Assembly: GCF_014851395.1 (NCBI RefSeq)
Contig: NW_024040040.1
Location: forward strand, 12,090,711 to 12,154,710
Reading direction: 5' to 3'
From: Micropterus salmoides
Taxonomy: Eukaryota; Chordata; Actinopteri; Centrarchiformes; Centrarchidae
DNA: 64,000 nt
Below the pieces are notes generated by a model that was not told the origin of the DNA, did no database searches, and was given only the letters and a program-made list of their open reading frames with translations. A program made the translations under genes and the position numbers. Shown here one piece after another: positions 1-11,393 of the stretch. Every line of letters starts with the position of its first letter. Position 1 is the stretch's first letter.

Positions 1-581
1 AACTGGGTTCAGTTAGTCATTTCTCATTGGGTTGTTTTTTTGTTTTCTTATTTCTTTTCTTTTTTCCCCATTCAGAGATGGACTGTGTCTCCGTGATGGA
101 GTCTCATCACACTGCAACATATAAAGCACAGAGAGCGAGGGCTGATGTTTGTGTTGATTAGCACTGGGCAGCATCAAACCCATCAGCACAGCCAGCCACA
201 GTTATCACTTTCCCCCATTTTACATCTTTGGTGATCAACAGCCTGTGCCAATCCAGTGAGGTAATTGGCCGTACATCTTCACCAGTGAAAAGGTTAATTA
301 GTATGCTATTATGTGGGTGATTGAAAGCTATGATAAATATTGTAATGGGTTTTACTCAAGATTTGTTTTGCTGCAGTATGCTGCAACCAGTAATGTTTGT
401 TTATTTTGTTTATTTGTGTTAATGGTAATGTATTTTTCACCTTACAATAACATACAGCCTGCCTAAGAAGATCTGCATGGCTGTAACTGAAAATATGATA
501 AATTCTACAGTTTTGTACATATTTGATTTTTACAGATACACTGAAACACTGTAGATCAGCAGTCACATATCTGTTTTATAT
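1..581. other. No gene seen; AT-rich unique DNA
   Basis: Nothing recognisable. Short open frames on either strand have no start context, domain or codon pattern that suggests a gene. Confidence 0.6.
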
Positions 582-748
582 TGGGTCAATTCCCACACAT
601 CCACCAATGCGTCCCTGAGCAAGACACTTAGCCCCTAGTTTCTCCAGACGCTTGCGACCTCTGACATATATAGCAATTGTAAGTTGGTTTGGATAAGAGC
701 AAGTTTTTAACCGTATGACCAGCTAAATGAATAAATGTAAATATGTCG
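582..748 (+). mobile_element. tRNA-derived SINE, degraded
   Basis: A B-box-like GGGTCAATTCC lies near 582, followed by the body CCTGAGCAAGACACTTA and the tail motif AGCTAAATGAATAAATG. The same body and tail recur in opposite orientation at 25,281, 33,048 and 58,616, so this is a dispersed family. A stretch of about 17 bases (around 705-720) differs from the other copies. The head is incomplete. Confidence 0.7.
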
Positions 749-1818
749 CAGTCAGGGCCAAACACCCCTCTGTTTAATATTTTCTAGGCTGGATATCTAA
801 GTTTGTAGGCCTAGACATGCAGATTGTAGAATCCGCATATGCCAGTACTTGAGCCTTTTAACAAATACCTAAATTATGAGGTCTGTCTATGTTGATGTGC
901 AAAAATTATTAGAATTACTCATATTTGTCCTTCAGTAGATTCTCAAAATCAGAAAACACACTTTTTCCCCCTCTGATTGCAGACAGTAGGCTGCACCATA
1001 AAGTCTTAAAAAATGTGTGCATGACCCCCTAATCTGGTTTGACACAAAAACACAGGTGAACTGCAAAAACAGACATATGTACATGTTACCATATTTGGGA
1101 TGTTAGAGGATAGAAGAACAGCCCAATCCCACCAAAGCTCTATCCGCCGGAGCAGAAAACACACATTTCCCATTAGTATCCAGGTTTTCTGGAGCTCCTA
1201 GTGTCTCCTTACAGACACAATGCAACCATTCCTCCACTCGGACTCATTCACATGCACATTTTAAACCCTGTCCATTGACACATTGTTCTCACATGAACTC
1301 ACTCTCGTATACACAGACATGCAGCTTAAGTGTGTCTATATACCAAATATGTTACAAGCTGCACTGTGCTTTTCATACAGTTTGGGATAAACTACTTAAC
1401 CTGTAGTCATATAAAATATAATAATAATTATAAAGTAAAAATTTCGCCTTTATAATAAAAATTATAAAGGTGAAAGTAATACGGGAAGTAGGTAACAAGG
1501 ATATTTTCTCAGAGCCCTGACTGCATTTGCAGTCCAAGCTGTGACAGCACCTTCAGCACGCAACCCTTGATGGAGCTGCCAAATATCGCATGATTTTATC
1601 ATCGTTTCCCGCGGCTGTCTTCAGAAAACTGTTTGAGCACGGCAAGTAAATTTCTGAAGGGGGACTGTTTTTCGATGTACAAGTTGTGTCTCTCGTTTCA
1701 TGTGTCACAGTAAGGATTAATCTACAGGTTATTTAGTGCTTTAACACACCCTGAAGTTTGCCCTGTCAGAGGTTTTCAGTATAAAGATAAATCGTGTTTA
1801 TATGTCTGGAGTTCCTGT
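749..1818. other. No gene seen
   Basis: Unique-looking AT-rich DNA. A good acceptor-like pyrimidine tract ends at 982, but every frame behind it closes within about 16 codons. Confidence 0.6.
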
Positions 1819-1854
1819 CTTGTGGTCAGGTGTCCCGCTACACCTGACCACAAG
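1819..1854. repeat. Perfect hairpin, 15-bp arms, 6-nt loop
   Basis: The arm CTTGTGGTCAGGTGT (1819-1833) is followed by CCCGCT and the exact reverse complement ACACCTGACCACAAG (1840-1854). The flanking bases do not pair, so the perfect stem stops there. No transposon ends are attached to it. Confidence 0.9.
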
Positions 1855-4800
1855 TGTTTCTTTTGCCCCGCTGCTAATTTGGTGACTTTCTTTGTGTTGC
1901 AGCATTTATTAAAACATGTTTATGTCATATTATACCAACAGAATATGCCAATAGCGTGGTCAGAAAGACAGAGGTCTGATCCAGCCAGATGTTTATGAGA
2001 ATGCGTTTCTGGACATCTCTATTAGAAATAATTAGAAACAGTCTCAGGTCAGCTGATAAAGTCTCATGCCATATGCCATGCACTTTGTTCAGATAATGTA
2101 GGAGGAGAGCAGAGATAAGTCTTCTCCTTGGACTAGGAAAGGAAGCTGCATACTTAAGAGAGCGGCTGATATTTATTTTGGCCTGTCTCCTAAGGAGGTC
2201 AGTGTAGTAGGTTTCAGTAAAAAGCACTCAAAATGCTGATCAGTCATACTGTTCTTACTAAAACAAATTTAAATTAATTTCAAAATGTGAAATTTGTATA
2301 GGCCTATTCTGTAAATAGCTTTTTAATTTTTATCTTAGTTTTATTGTTTATTTTCATTTTTGTCTTATCTTTCTAAATTATGTTTAATTTTTTCACTATT
2401 TCTAAAACCGCTACATGCAAATAACCCCAGTGCAGGATCAGTAAAGTCTTATTTTCTTTTAATCATGTCAGGTTCATAAACAATCTCCATCTAACCATTT
2501 CCCCTGTTTGTGCACACATTTGCATATTTATATTTATATTTATAGTCAGGTTACTTTTGAAACTGAATATTTAAAATAAAATGTAATTATTATTATTTTT
2601 TTTAAAGATAAAGTACAAAACATGTTTGCATTTACACATTAACAAGGTCACAGTCATGTTTATTTATTAAATACAAGTACAAGTACACAAAAAATCTAGC
2701 TTGTATTGTTGTGTTACTTTTGTCCCAGCTGACGGGGTTGAAAGTAACAATGTGCCACTCATGTTTAAAGGGAAATTATATGGAAGTTGTGTACATTTGT
2801 ACAAAATACCACCTGATATTGATAGACCACACCTGTGAGTTAATGACCACAGAAAAAATATAATAACCTTTTAAAATCAGGTTTTTCTGAAAAATGGTAC
2901 TTTCACCCCTGCTCTCCCCTACTATGGATAGCGATGAGATCACGTTACAAGAAAGGAAATTGACACTACTGGCTACTCAGTGCTGGGTGTTTAAAAAGGC
3001 TTTTCCCCCCATCTGTGAAGAGAAATCCATACTTGCCAACATTAGATCTTTTGGCTCTTTGGGATCCTTAGGTCCAGAGGGATCCCAGACCAGCTGGGTA
3101 GTTGAACATAAGCATTCCGGGTATTTATTTTTTTTGCGATGACACTGTTATTCGGGAGCAAGTTGTTGGGTGCAGCAGTAACAAATTTAATTCCTCACAA
3201 CATGGTATGCCAGTGAACACACACAATTTATTGTTTAGTTTAGTCAGGGCCGGTTTGATTAATCACTGTCACAGACTCAATGCAATGAACCCATTCCTTC
3301 AGTATTGTTATCCCAAAGATGTGGGTATCCTGCAGAAGCAACCCTCTAGCCCATTGTTGGTCCCAGCCTAGAGTTTAGAAAACCAGGCCATAAACTATAC
3401 ATAATTGTTTGAATCTCAATTATGTAGGCAGTTTGTAAGCGCTGCCAGAAGGGGACTGCTTAATCACAGCAGTGGGGTGAGATATCACTGTCGACAGACA
3501 TTTGTCTACCATGTTGGTAATCTATAGCCTCGTTCCCAATCATGATCGCATTATAACCCACATATACAACAAGTGGGGAGGGGGGTTACACATATTTTTC
3601 ATGCTACTCATATGTTTCCTTGATTAAAATTCCATAACATCCTGAGGATGAATCATTGTAATGTATTATTCATACCAGACAACCCTTAAGCATTTAATAG
3701 AAACATGTCTTAACACACAGGTACAGTTTTAGATTAGTGTGCATATATGTGAAAAACACTTTTTTAAAATGAAACAATGTGTTTGAAACAGATAATTCAT
3801 CATCATCATCAGAGTTAAGAGATAAACTGGACTTTGATCTGGAGTATCCCACCAAAACCAGTGCAGTGATACTCTGCAGCCCCTGGCAGAGCTGTCACTA
3901 TCATTTAAGGACATGATGAAAAATGCCAGGAAAACAGTATACTAGTTTACTTTGATATGCACCCTGCCCTTAAGTGCACCCTAAGGGGGCTCTGTTAATG
4001 GAGCCCCTCACCACTACAAACAGCAACTCTTTTCATTAGGAAGGATAAAAAAAAGAAAACTATCTGCAAATCTATAGCCAAGCAGCTGTATTATGTTGTA
4101 ATTCTCATTACACAACGGAAAGCAAAACTGTTGCATGAGAAATGGAGAGATTGCTTTGCTATTCCTAAACCACAGAGATATGTGATAGGGCTGTCTCCTT
4201 TTTATTTAACATTATTCCAAACGTGACAAAAAGATATTTGTACTGTACAATCTATAAGTGCAACAGACCGTTAGAAGAAGTAGAAGTGGTTTGCCTTGTG
4301 GTCCAGCAATGAGGATAAATTCATTATTAGCTTGACTTATTGCATGAGCTATTGACCTATTAGTAAACTAAGCTACTAAACAAGAATGGAGGAGGACAGC
4401 AAAGCTGTGCTGACCACATAATCACTACACCAAAGCATCAGAGAAGTGAGGAAGTATTTATGGGTTTTACACCATAGATGTTTCACAGAATATCTAAAAA
4501 GCAGCTGCCTTAGAACTGAAAGTAATCTGGGGAGTGGTAGCAGAGTCACCAGAAATTAGTGGAGCAGCGTCACCTGTACAGCCTTGTCTGACTTCCTACT
4601 TTTCGCCACACTCATCCTCTGGACACTTGGCAGGAGCTCGTAAAATGGCCATCACCAAGAAGATGGCAAGATGTACAGTATATGCAAGAATATGCAGCCC
4701 ATTGACAATTTTTCAGGGGAAGGTTTTCAGGATAATGACAGAACTTGACCCACAATATAAAAAAAAAAAAAGTTGCATCACACTCAGATGATGTGTACTG

Positions 4801-4944
4801 ATATTGTTTGACAAGTTAATGTGCGATATTAGTTTACACTTAACTAAAACATGCAGCCGGAGACAACAACTCTACAATCAATGCTACCTTCATGAAGGTA
4901 ATAAATTTCATTTTAGTTGAAACAGCTTGGGAGCTTTCGAATCA
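1855..4944. other. No gene seen; AT-rich tract
   Basis: The stretch 2,260-2,660 is very AT-rich. Two overlapping plus-strand open frames (2,894-3,142 and 3,102-3,371) show no domain, no good start context and no splice signals, so I do not call them genes. A perfect 16-bp palindrome, TACCTTCATGAAGGTA, lies at 4885-4900. Confidence 0.55.
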
Positions 4945-4948
4945 AATG

Positions 4949-5413
4949 TGTTATGACCTGGCTCAAAAGGCCACAACAAAAGGGAGACACACCATGGTAA
5001 ACAGTTAGCGTATGTTTATTTAATGAAAATAAGCCAAATCAATAGTTACTTCAAATTAACATAATTAAAGTATGAGGTCTTTAGTCTGTGGTTTCAGTAG
5101 TGTCTGTGCAGGATGATGGTTGCATGAATGTATGTGTGAAGGTGTTGTAATATGCAAAACAAGATAAATACCACAAAGCAATAGTCCAACCAAAGAAAAC
5201 CAAACAAAATGGAAAACCAGGGATCCGGCCGCAGGTAGGTCTGATCTGGTCTTGACAGCAGCTCCCTGCAGAATGAGAAAACAGTCCCAAATACTCTACA
5301 GGGCAATTAGCCCAGGTGCCCAGAGCCACTGCAATCAGCTCCTCCTCCACAAGAAAGAGAGAGAGAAAGAGAGAGACAGGCCACACTCACTCATGACCCC
5401 ACAGGGCGTCACA
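4949..5413 (-). mobile_element. Solo LTR, minus orientation
   Basis: Read on the minus strand it begins TGTGACGCCC and ends GTCATAACA, the TG...CA ends of an LTR. The 4-bp duplication AATG flanks it at 4945-4948 and 5414-5417. A minus-strand AATAAA (TTTATT at 5015-5020) lies before the distal end and would fit a polyadenylation signal. No internal retroelement coding sequence is attached, so it is a solo LTR left by recombination or a lone fragment. Gypsy-like versus ERV-like origin cannot be decided from the LTR alone. Confidence 0.75.
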
Positions 5414-5592
5414 AATGTATGGTCATTTTGGAGGCTTCACTTGTGGCACTGTTAAATTGCATTGTGTTATACTTAGGTGTTGATATAAATGGGGCCAAAT
5501 CTGTAAATGGTATATCCCCTTTAGAGGTGGAAATCACAAATTACTTTGCTGACTCTAATCACTTAGTCCAGTTGAGTTCAAAGATTCGTAGT

Positions 5593-6133
5593 TGTCATGG
5601 GTCTGTTTTGGGGTTTTTTCTTTTGGATTTCATGTTTCCTTTTGGGAAGCCATTCCACTTGTGTACTGGTATATGCCACTTCCTGTCTCTGTGTTGTCTC
5701 ATCTCATCTCTCTCATTTATTCATTTCCAATTTTACTTTGGGATTTTCCTCTCCTCTCTGGTCAATTCTCTTCCTGCTCTTTCTTTATTGCTTCCACCTG
5801 CGTCTCAGTGATCATTGTGATTTCCAATGTGAGTTTGGCAAATGTCTACATGTGTTCAACCAGCTCTCTAGTGTTTCCCTGTGTTTGGTTTGATCATCAG
5901 TGTTTCCTTTGGACTTTTGCATGTTTCTGGATTTTGGATTATGGATTTTGGATATGTTTGCCTTGGTTGGACTTCTTCTCTGGTATGATCCTTGTCTGCC
6001 TCGCCTAGTTGTAAACCTTTTTTTCTTCCCATGTTATCTTTTGTTAATATTTGAAGTAGACCTGCTTTTTGTCTCGGGTGCCTGTCTTGGGCCCAAACCA
6101 TTGTTACCTTGTGTGCTTAAGCTTACCATGACA
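5593..6133 (+). mobile_element. Solo LTR of a second family
   Basis: The ends are TGTCATGG and CCATGACA, perfect 8-bp inverted termini with TG...CA. The flanks are GTAGT (5588-5592) and GTAAT (6134-6138), a 5-bp duplication with one mismatch. The T-rich interior produces long overlapping open frames that are not genes. The plus orientation is inferred from resemblance to fish LTRs I remember and is less certain than the element itself. Confidence 0.7.
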
Positions 6134-6609
6134 GTAATCTGAATACATAGTTTGTTCGTCTTTTTTGCTATGCTTAGTGATTGTATCACTGTGCTTCTAT
6201 GTACGTCAGTGAGTGATCGTGTCACTGTTAAAAAGTCGTTCAGTACGTACAACAGTTAGTAAATGCATCACTGTTCATATGGCCCCCGATGTTTAGCACT
6301 ACAGTTCAGTAGTATGTTCAGTTCAGTACAAAACTGCCAATAAAAGCACTGCACGTAGGATTAATAGCTCAGCAGCCCATTATTTATTTATGTATGAGTT
6401 ATCAAACTATGATTGTTTCTGTGGCCTTTGCTGTCTTTTAATATGCTATCAATGACGTAATGTCATGTAAAAACTATTGATTCAGTAGTCAGTTTACTTT
6501 GTTAATTAATTAATTTGTTGATAAAGATTTGCTAGCACATTATCTCCTTTAGGTTTCAATTAGTTCAAGGGACAGCTCATCTGCTTTGGTTCAGTGATAT
6601 TAGGCAGCC
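6134..6609. other. No gene seen
   Basis: AT-rich DNA between the second LTR and the TTAA-type element. Short direct repeats of CAGTTCAGTA type occur near 6,300-6,335. Nothing else is recognisable. Confidence 0.55.
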
Positions 6610-6653
6610 ATGGGAGAATTTAGATACAAGAACTATGACTTCTACTCACAGCA
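6610..6653 (+). other. Candidate first coding exon (hypothetical)
   Basis: ATG sits in a strong context (GCCATGG) and opens the peptide MGEFRYKNYDFYSQ, leaving a two-base split codon before a consensus donor GTAAGT at 6654. Read through without splicing, the frame stops two codons later. I do not recognise the peptide. A compatible acceptor and open frame exist at 11,294. A chance origin is quite possible, and a transposable element begins only 13 bases downstream. Confidence 0.18.
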
Positions 6654-6666
6654 GTAAGTCTACTGT

Positions 6667-7089
6667 TTAAAGAGGTGGTATTATACTCATTTTCAGGTTC
6701 AAAAACTTATTTAGGGGTTGTACCAGAACAAGTTTACATGGTTTCATTTTCAAAAAACACCATATTTTTCTCATACTGCACATTGCTGCAGCTCCTCTTT
6801 TCACCCTGTGTGTTGTACGCTCCGCTCTTGAGCTACAGAGTGATGCATCTTACTTGAACAAAATCTTTGTTGGGAGTTGTACATGCGCAGTTCCCAGGTA
6901 AGGACTACTAGCCAATCAAAAGCAGAGAAGGGCGGGCCATGTGATCCAAATGAAAGCCGCTTCAGACTGCGACCGTAACCTAGCAGATGGGATAAGTTAT
7001 TACCAGTCCACAACCACACAACATCATTGTTCCACATCTTACCATTAGGACTAAACGTTGAACTGTTCCCGGTGTTCTGACGATCTATG
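6667..7089 (+). mobile_element. TTAA-flanked (piggyBac-like) short element, 5' part
   Basis: Starts at a TTAA (6667-6670) followed by AGAGGTGGTATTATACTCAT. Interior segments TTTCAAAAAACACCATATTT and CTCCTCTTTTCACCC are shared with the element at 62,302-63,254, and TTTGTTGGGAGTTG is shared with the fragment at 48,204. The TTAA edges suggest a non-autonomous piggyBac-type transposon. The right terminus is not found: the sequence gives way to another repeat near 7,085-7,095. It has no coding capacity. Confidence 0.65.
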
Positions 7090-7700
7090 CTGCCTTGCCG
7101 AAAAATGCTACCATAGCGCAAATTGATAGACTCGACTCTACTCGGCCCTGCTCCTTTTTCCATTGCAGACAGTACCCAGAGATAGTATGTAGCTTGTCGT
7201 CATGGCGACGCCACACACAACTGCCACGACGTAATGTTCAATGCGACACACACACCAGCGATCCACACAGCTTTCTCTTTTTTAAGTTAAAGCGTTTCAA
7301 CATTCCTCAGAATGTAAAGACAAATAAGCGCTATGAAAACCTTCCAGCTGTGTTTTCCTCTGCCGTTGTTGCTGCAGCAGTCTGTGTGACGGCGGGAGCA
7401 GAGGGCTCTGTGAGCGAGCGGCTGGCCGGCCTCACACGCACAGGCTTCCCCGCAGCCACTTGCTACTCAACTCCAAAAATATTCAAGCACATTTTTGTTC
7501 CGCCATCACGTCTCGTAAAACTGTCAATATTTGAAATCTGCACAGCTGATTTCTCACCTCAGAACTTCTCAGAAGTGGATTTAGTGATGAAATTCCATAC
7601 AAAAACTGTAAAATATAAAACTTTCTGTTGCTGGCCTCTGTCTGGTGCACGCAATGATGATGCAGTGAATAGTGATTCTCTCTGACCAATCAGCAGTTAC
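7090..7700. mobile_element. Interspersed repeat inserted in the TTAA-type element
   Basis: The segment from ACTCGACTCTACTCGGC through the CATGGCGACG / GCCACGACGTAATG region to GACCAATCAGCAG resembles a common percomorph non-autonomous DNA element (perhaps Harbinger-type) that I know by memory. A long open frame across 7,095-7,685 reflects GC-rich repeat sequence, not a gene. The boundaries are approximate and the class is uncertain. Confidence 0.5.
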
Positions 7701-8483
7701 TGAGATCAAAACTGATTAAAACAACAAATGTGTTTTTTAGGACATTTTGGGAAGTTGTTGGGGCTATCTTCAAAATTAATGTTAAAATCACCTACACTAA
7801 GAATTGTTTCATACTTACAGTAAGTTCAGTGGAGGAAACCAGAAAACTCAGCTACGAATGAACGCTTGTAAGGGAGTACTTTTAAATAAAAGCACCTCAA
7901 AGGCCAAAACTCCTGTGAAGTTTAAATAAAGAACTTCTCCCCCGCTGTGTTCACAAGGCCTGGAACAGCTGAGAGACTGCAATGTTTGGGACTGAGCTTG
8001 ATCAACAGGCAGTATGTATGTTTAAGGACAAAAGAAGATCATTTAGATTAAGCTTTATTAGAGAGTTATCTGGCATTTTGATATTTAGAAAATCCTAACC
8101 TGATGCTTATTCTTCTAAGGCACTGTGGTAATAGACTTGAGAGCCGCGTAATTAACACCTCTGGGTTTTCATGGTGGGGGTTCTGTTAGTTTTAACAGAG
8201 CTGATGACCTGGATGGAGAAAGTAGTGGTTGGTAGTTTTCAGTCCAGTTATTTTTTTGGTGCCTGGGATGGGACTGAAAATTATTCACATTGTGGAAGCA
8301 AAGCATTGTAGTTTGATTGACATAGTCACATGGCACAGTTCATTGCAGCCTGCACAGTCACAATATGAGCAGAATGGTAGTTTTCATAGAGTACAGGAGT
8401 TTGATAAAGGTGGATCAGAAAGCCACCAGGAAGCTCAACAAAATATGCACCTCCAATGCAATATATGCTCTGTAACCAGTCAC
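7701..8483. other. No gene seen
   Basis: Unique-looking sequence without coding signals or recognisable repeats. The missing right end of the TTAA-type element may lie near 7,740-7,800 but could not be recognised. Confidence 0.5.
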
Positions 8484-8580
8484 TACACTGTGGTGATGGG
8501 AATTACGGCTCTTTGAAGGGGGATCTTATGGCTCCATTCACTTTCGGCTCCCGAACGGCTCTTCATTTAGTACCACTTCT
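8484..8580 (+). mobile_element. hAT-like element fragment
   Basis: GTGATGGGAATTACGGCTC, then GGCTCCCGAACGGCTCTTC and TTTAGTACC, resemble one end of a fish hAT-type element family. No partner terminus or duplication was found, so this is a relic with uncertain edges. Confidence 0.4.
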
Positions 8581-11293
8581 TCTGGTCACTGCCTAAGTTA
8601 CATTCTTATTTATTGCAAGAAATAAATATGCAAGATTCTTTATCTGCAATATATTGATATGTTTAGCTATGTGGACAGGATAAGTTGAATAAGAAACCTA
8701 GTTACTTGTGTCTCTTTTTAGTGTTAGCCAATGAGGATGGAAGTGAACTCATGTGTGCCTGCATTAGCCCCATCCGCTATCATGAGTTGCAAAGTAAAGA
8801 TGGAGATCATCCTTAAAAGTATCCATTTCAAGACAGAAGATTTCATAATGATTTCCAACAAAAGTTCATGCCTTGTGGGTTTACCTGTTGCACGCCTAAC
8901 CTTTATGTTTTGGGTCCAGGTGCTGTTACACTGTCCATGACAAAAGAGTAGAGCCTTCACAGTTCAGTGTAGCGCAATAATAACTGTATCAAAATTAAGC
9001 TTCATGAAATGAAAGTTCCATCACACCATGATTTGCACATATTTCTGAACTGTGTGTTTAACTTGTACAAGTGGAATAAGTTTTTCTCACATCCCACCTC
9101 TAAAAACAGCTCTTCACTGTTGACGATATTTATTAATTTGGCTTAGCTGAAACATTTAATCTGTTTTTTTCCCCCCACTTCTTAATAATAGTTTAGCTAC
9201 TCAATTTTAAAGAAAAGGGGTTTGTCTTCAATCCAAAAAACTCAAATTGCAAACAAGCTGTTAGCAGAGTGGCATTGTTTCAACTGGGAATGCCAAACTT
9301 GGGCTCGTATGGATGGCAGCTCCAAGAATGCAGAGAGTTTTTTTTTTTTTCTTTCGGGCATAGGACGCCGCTACACTCTCCCCATGGCAACTCTTTTTTC
9401 CCTCATGTGCTTTTCTCACACGTACTGTATACATTTATATGTTGCTTATCCCCACTGTGTGTTTTCTGTGGAACCATATTGATAGTTCAGCAGAGAAAAT
9501 GTTTCTTTCAGCGGATTGTGTTGTGTGTCCACTCAACACAAACACACAGAAGCAGTACAAGGGAAAAGTCTCTAACCACAACATCCTATTCAATTTCATG
9601 TTTCATGTCAAGGCCACATATAATTAGCGCAAACATATCTTGTCATCGCCTAACCACGTGTGCCTTCAAAGCCCAGTCAAAATGCATATATGCTTTTGAT
9701 CCAATATCTCTGCCCCTTTATCATGTTGCAGTGGGATTATTGGGATCACTGTCTGTCGGAAGCAATCTGAGGCCCCAGATAGAAGTATGACCAGCCAAAC
9801 TCTGTTTTTCTGCTTGGTTAATCCGACAGCACCTTCTGAGGAGATCCAATTAAATCTCTCCTTCAAAGAATATGTGACTGCTGGAGCATAGATGAGATGA
9901 GAAGGATGGGCGGGAGGAAGAGAGGGGTGGCGGGGGGAGGAAGGGGGTCTCTTCTGTTTTAATCATTCCAGATCAGTGTCACACTATTTAACCAGCCCCT
10001 GCACGACAGAAGAATGTGTCTGGGAGAACTGTGTGTGTGTGTGTGTGTTTGCGTGTATACACAAGCACAGTGTGGAATGGATGCAAGTGAGCTACAGGGC
10101 TGAATGATAAACACATCATATATCTGTTGATTAAAGGTGATAAGATGAATAACATCTTAGATCAGATTTATCAGTGCCTATAATTACTGAGCTAAGCAGA
10201 CATTTTATAGTGACATACTGCTTGAACCTCACAAAGCAGTAAAAAAAGGTATCTGTTTAGGTGGGAAAAATTCTTATTTATTCAGTATACATTCATAACG
10301 CCAATTATGAGTTTGAAGTGCACTTATGATTACGAAACTCTCTTGGAATATTCGTGTCATTTTCCTTGGCAAGTTATTCGACTTCTGTAGCAGCAGATTA
10401 CAACATTTCTGTTTGGACAAATACAAAATAAATTGTTTTGCTGACTTTCTGCATTGTGTTAAATATATCAATATTAGAGTCGAGTGTGCTACGTGTTCAC
10501 TGAGACATACTGCAGAAATACGGTTGTATCAAGTTGGTGACTAAGTGTTTGGTGGTGGGATCCAAAGGGAGAAAAAACATGTTGGGATGCAGGGTAAAGA
10601 GGATGGCATCCTCCTTGTTAACACAAATGATATGCATTTTCCATCTCTGACAAAAGTTTAGGAAGGAGGAATAAAACACTGAAAACTGCTTGTCACTAAA
10701 TCATCCTCAACTTGTTTCCTCTTCTTCGTGGCATCCTCCAGTCATCTTGTAGTCAACAGTGCATGCCGGTGGCGGCCTCTGCCAGAATGAGTGGCCCGTA
10801 ATTATAATACGCACGACAGGTATTTTTCTGCTAATTAATTTTGGGATAAGCAGGCAACCGTGCATGTTTTCCACTTTATTAAGCAGCGGTGGTAAAGTGT
10901 TAGCAGTTTAAATGTGTGTCCTACTTTTCTAAGCCGGCCAAGGAAGCAGGGATGGATGGATGATGAAGGGAAGCCAGGGGAGAAGAGTGGTGAGAATGAG
11001 GTGAGGAAGGGTTGATACAAGACGCAGACTTGCAGATGACAGAGATACAGATGGATGGATGGATAATTGCACATATTAAGTGTAAAGTAAGGACCCTGTG
11101 TCAAGTTGAACCTGTCAAAGCTATTCCACTACAGAGTATCAAGCCTCTAAAGCACCAGAGGTGCTGACTCTCTCATAATGGTGTTTAGACCCTCTCTGTC
11201 CTCTCGCTCATCCACACGTTTGTGTGAAAAAAGCCTCTTAGGGCTCGAAACCGCTTTAATAGAAACTCTTCATTTTTTATTTTTTTTTGCTAG
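8581..11293. other. No gene seen; unique tract with (GT)n
   Basis: A (GT)n run lies at 10,031-10,048. Homeodomain-type AT-rich motifs such as GTAATTATAATACG (near 10,798) sit in otherwise unique DNA, which would fit regulatory sequence but is not proof. The long open frames at 9,269-9,790 have no recognisable domain. Confidence 0.5.
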
Positions 11294-11393
11294 AGTGTAC
11301 ACTGAACACTTCGCCACGGCTAAAGAGATCCACAACACAAATGTAATGGTTTCCCATCACAGCATGACAGCTGCTGCGAACAACGCACTGTGA
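11294..11393 (+). other. Candidate terminal coding exon (hypothetical)
   Basis: A long T tract ending TTTTTTTTGCTAG gives a strong acceptor. After a single base that would complete a split codon, the frame runs VYTEHFATAKEIHNTN and on for 32 codons to TGA at 11,391-11,393. The phase matches the candidate donor at 6,654. I do not recognise the product. It could be a chance open stretch in conserved non-coding DNA. Confidence 0.15.

Noticed and set aside
1887..1983. Acceptor-like TTTCTTTGTGTTGCAG followed by a 31-codon open segment
   Set aside because: There is no compatible upstream donor, the peptide is uninformative, and it is adjacent to a fold-back structure. Chance is the simpler explanation.
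2894..3371. Two overlapping plus-strand frames
   Set aside because: There is no start context, homology or splice signal. Their unequal overlap does not suggest a frameshifted gene.
5419..6008. Overlapping 98-138-codon hydrophobic frames
   Set aside because: They arise from the T-rich interior of a solo LTR in several frames at once.
7095..7685. 196-codon plus-strand open frame
   Set aside because: It lies in a GC-rich interspersed repeat that I recognise, has no domain, and its start is not in a strong context.
9269..9790. 173-codon plus-strand open frame
   Set aside because: It has no recognisable domain, a run of phenylalanines from poly-T and no splice support.
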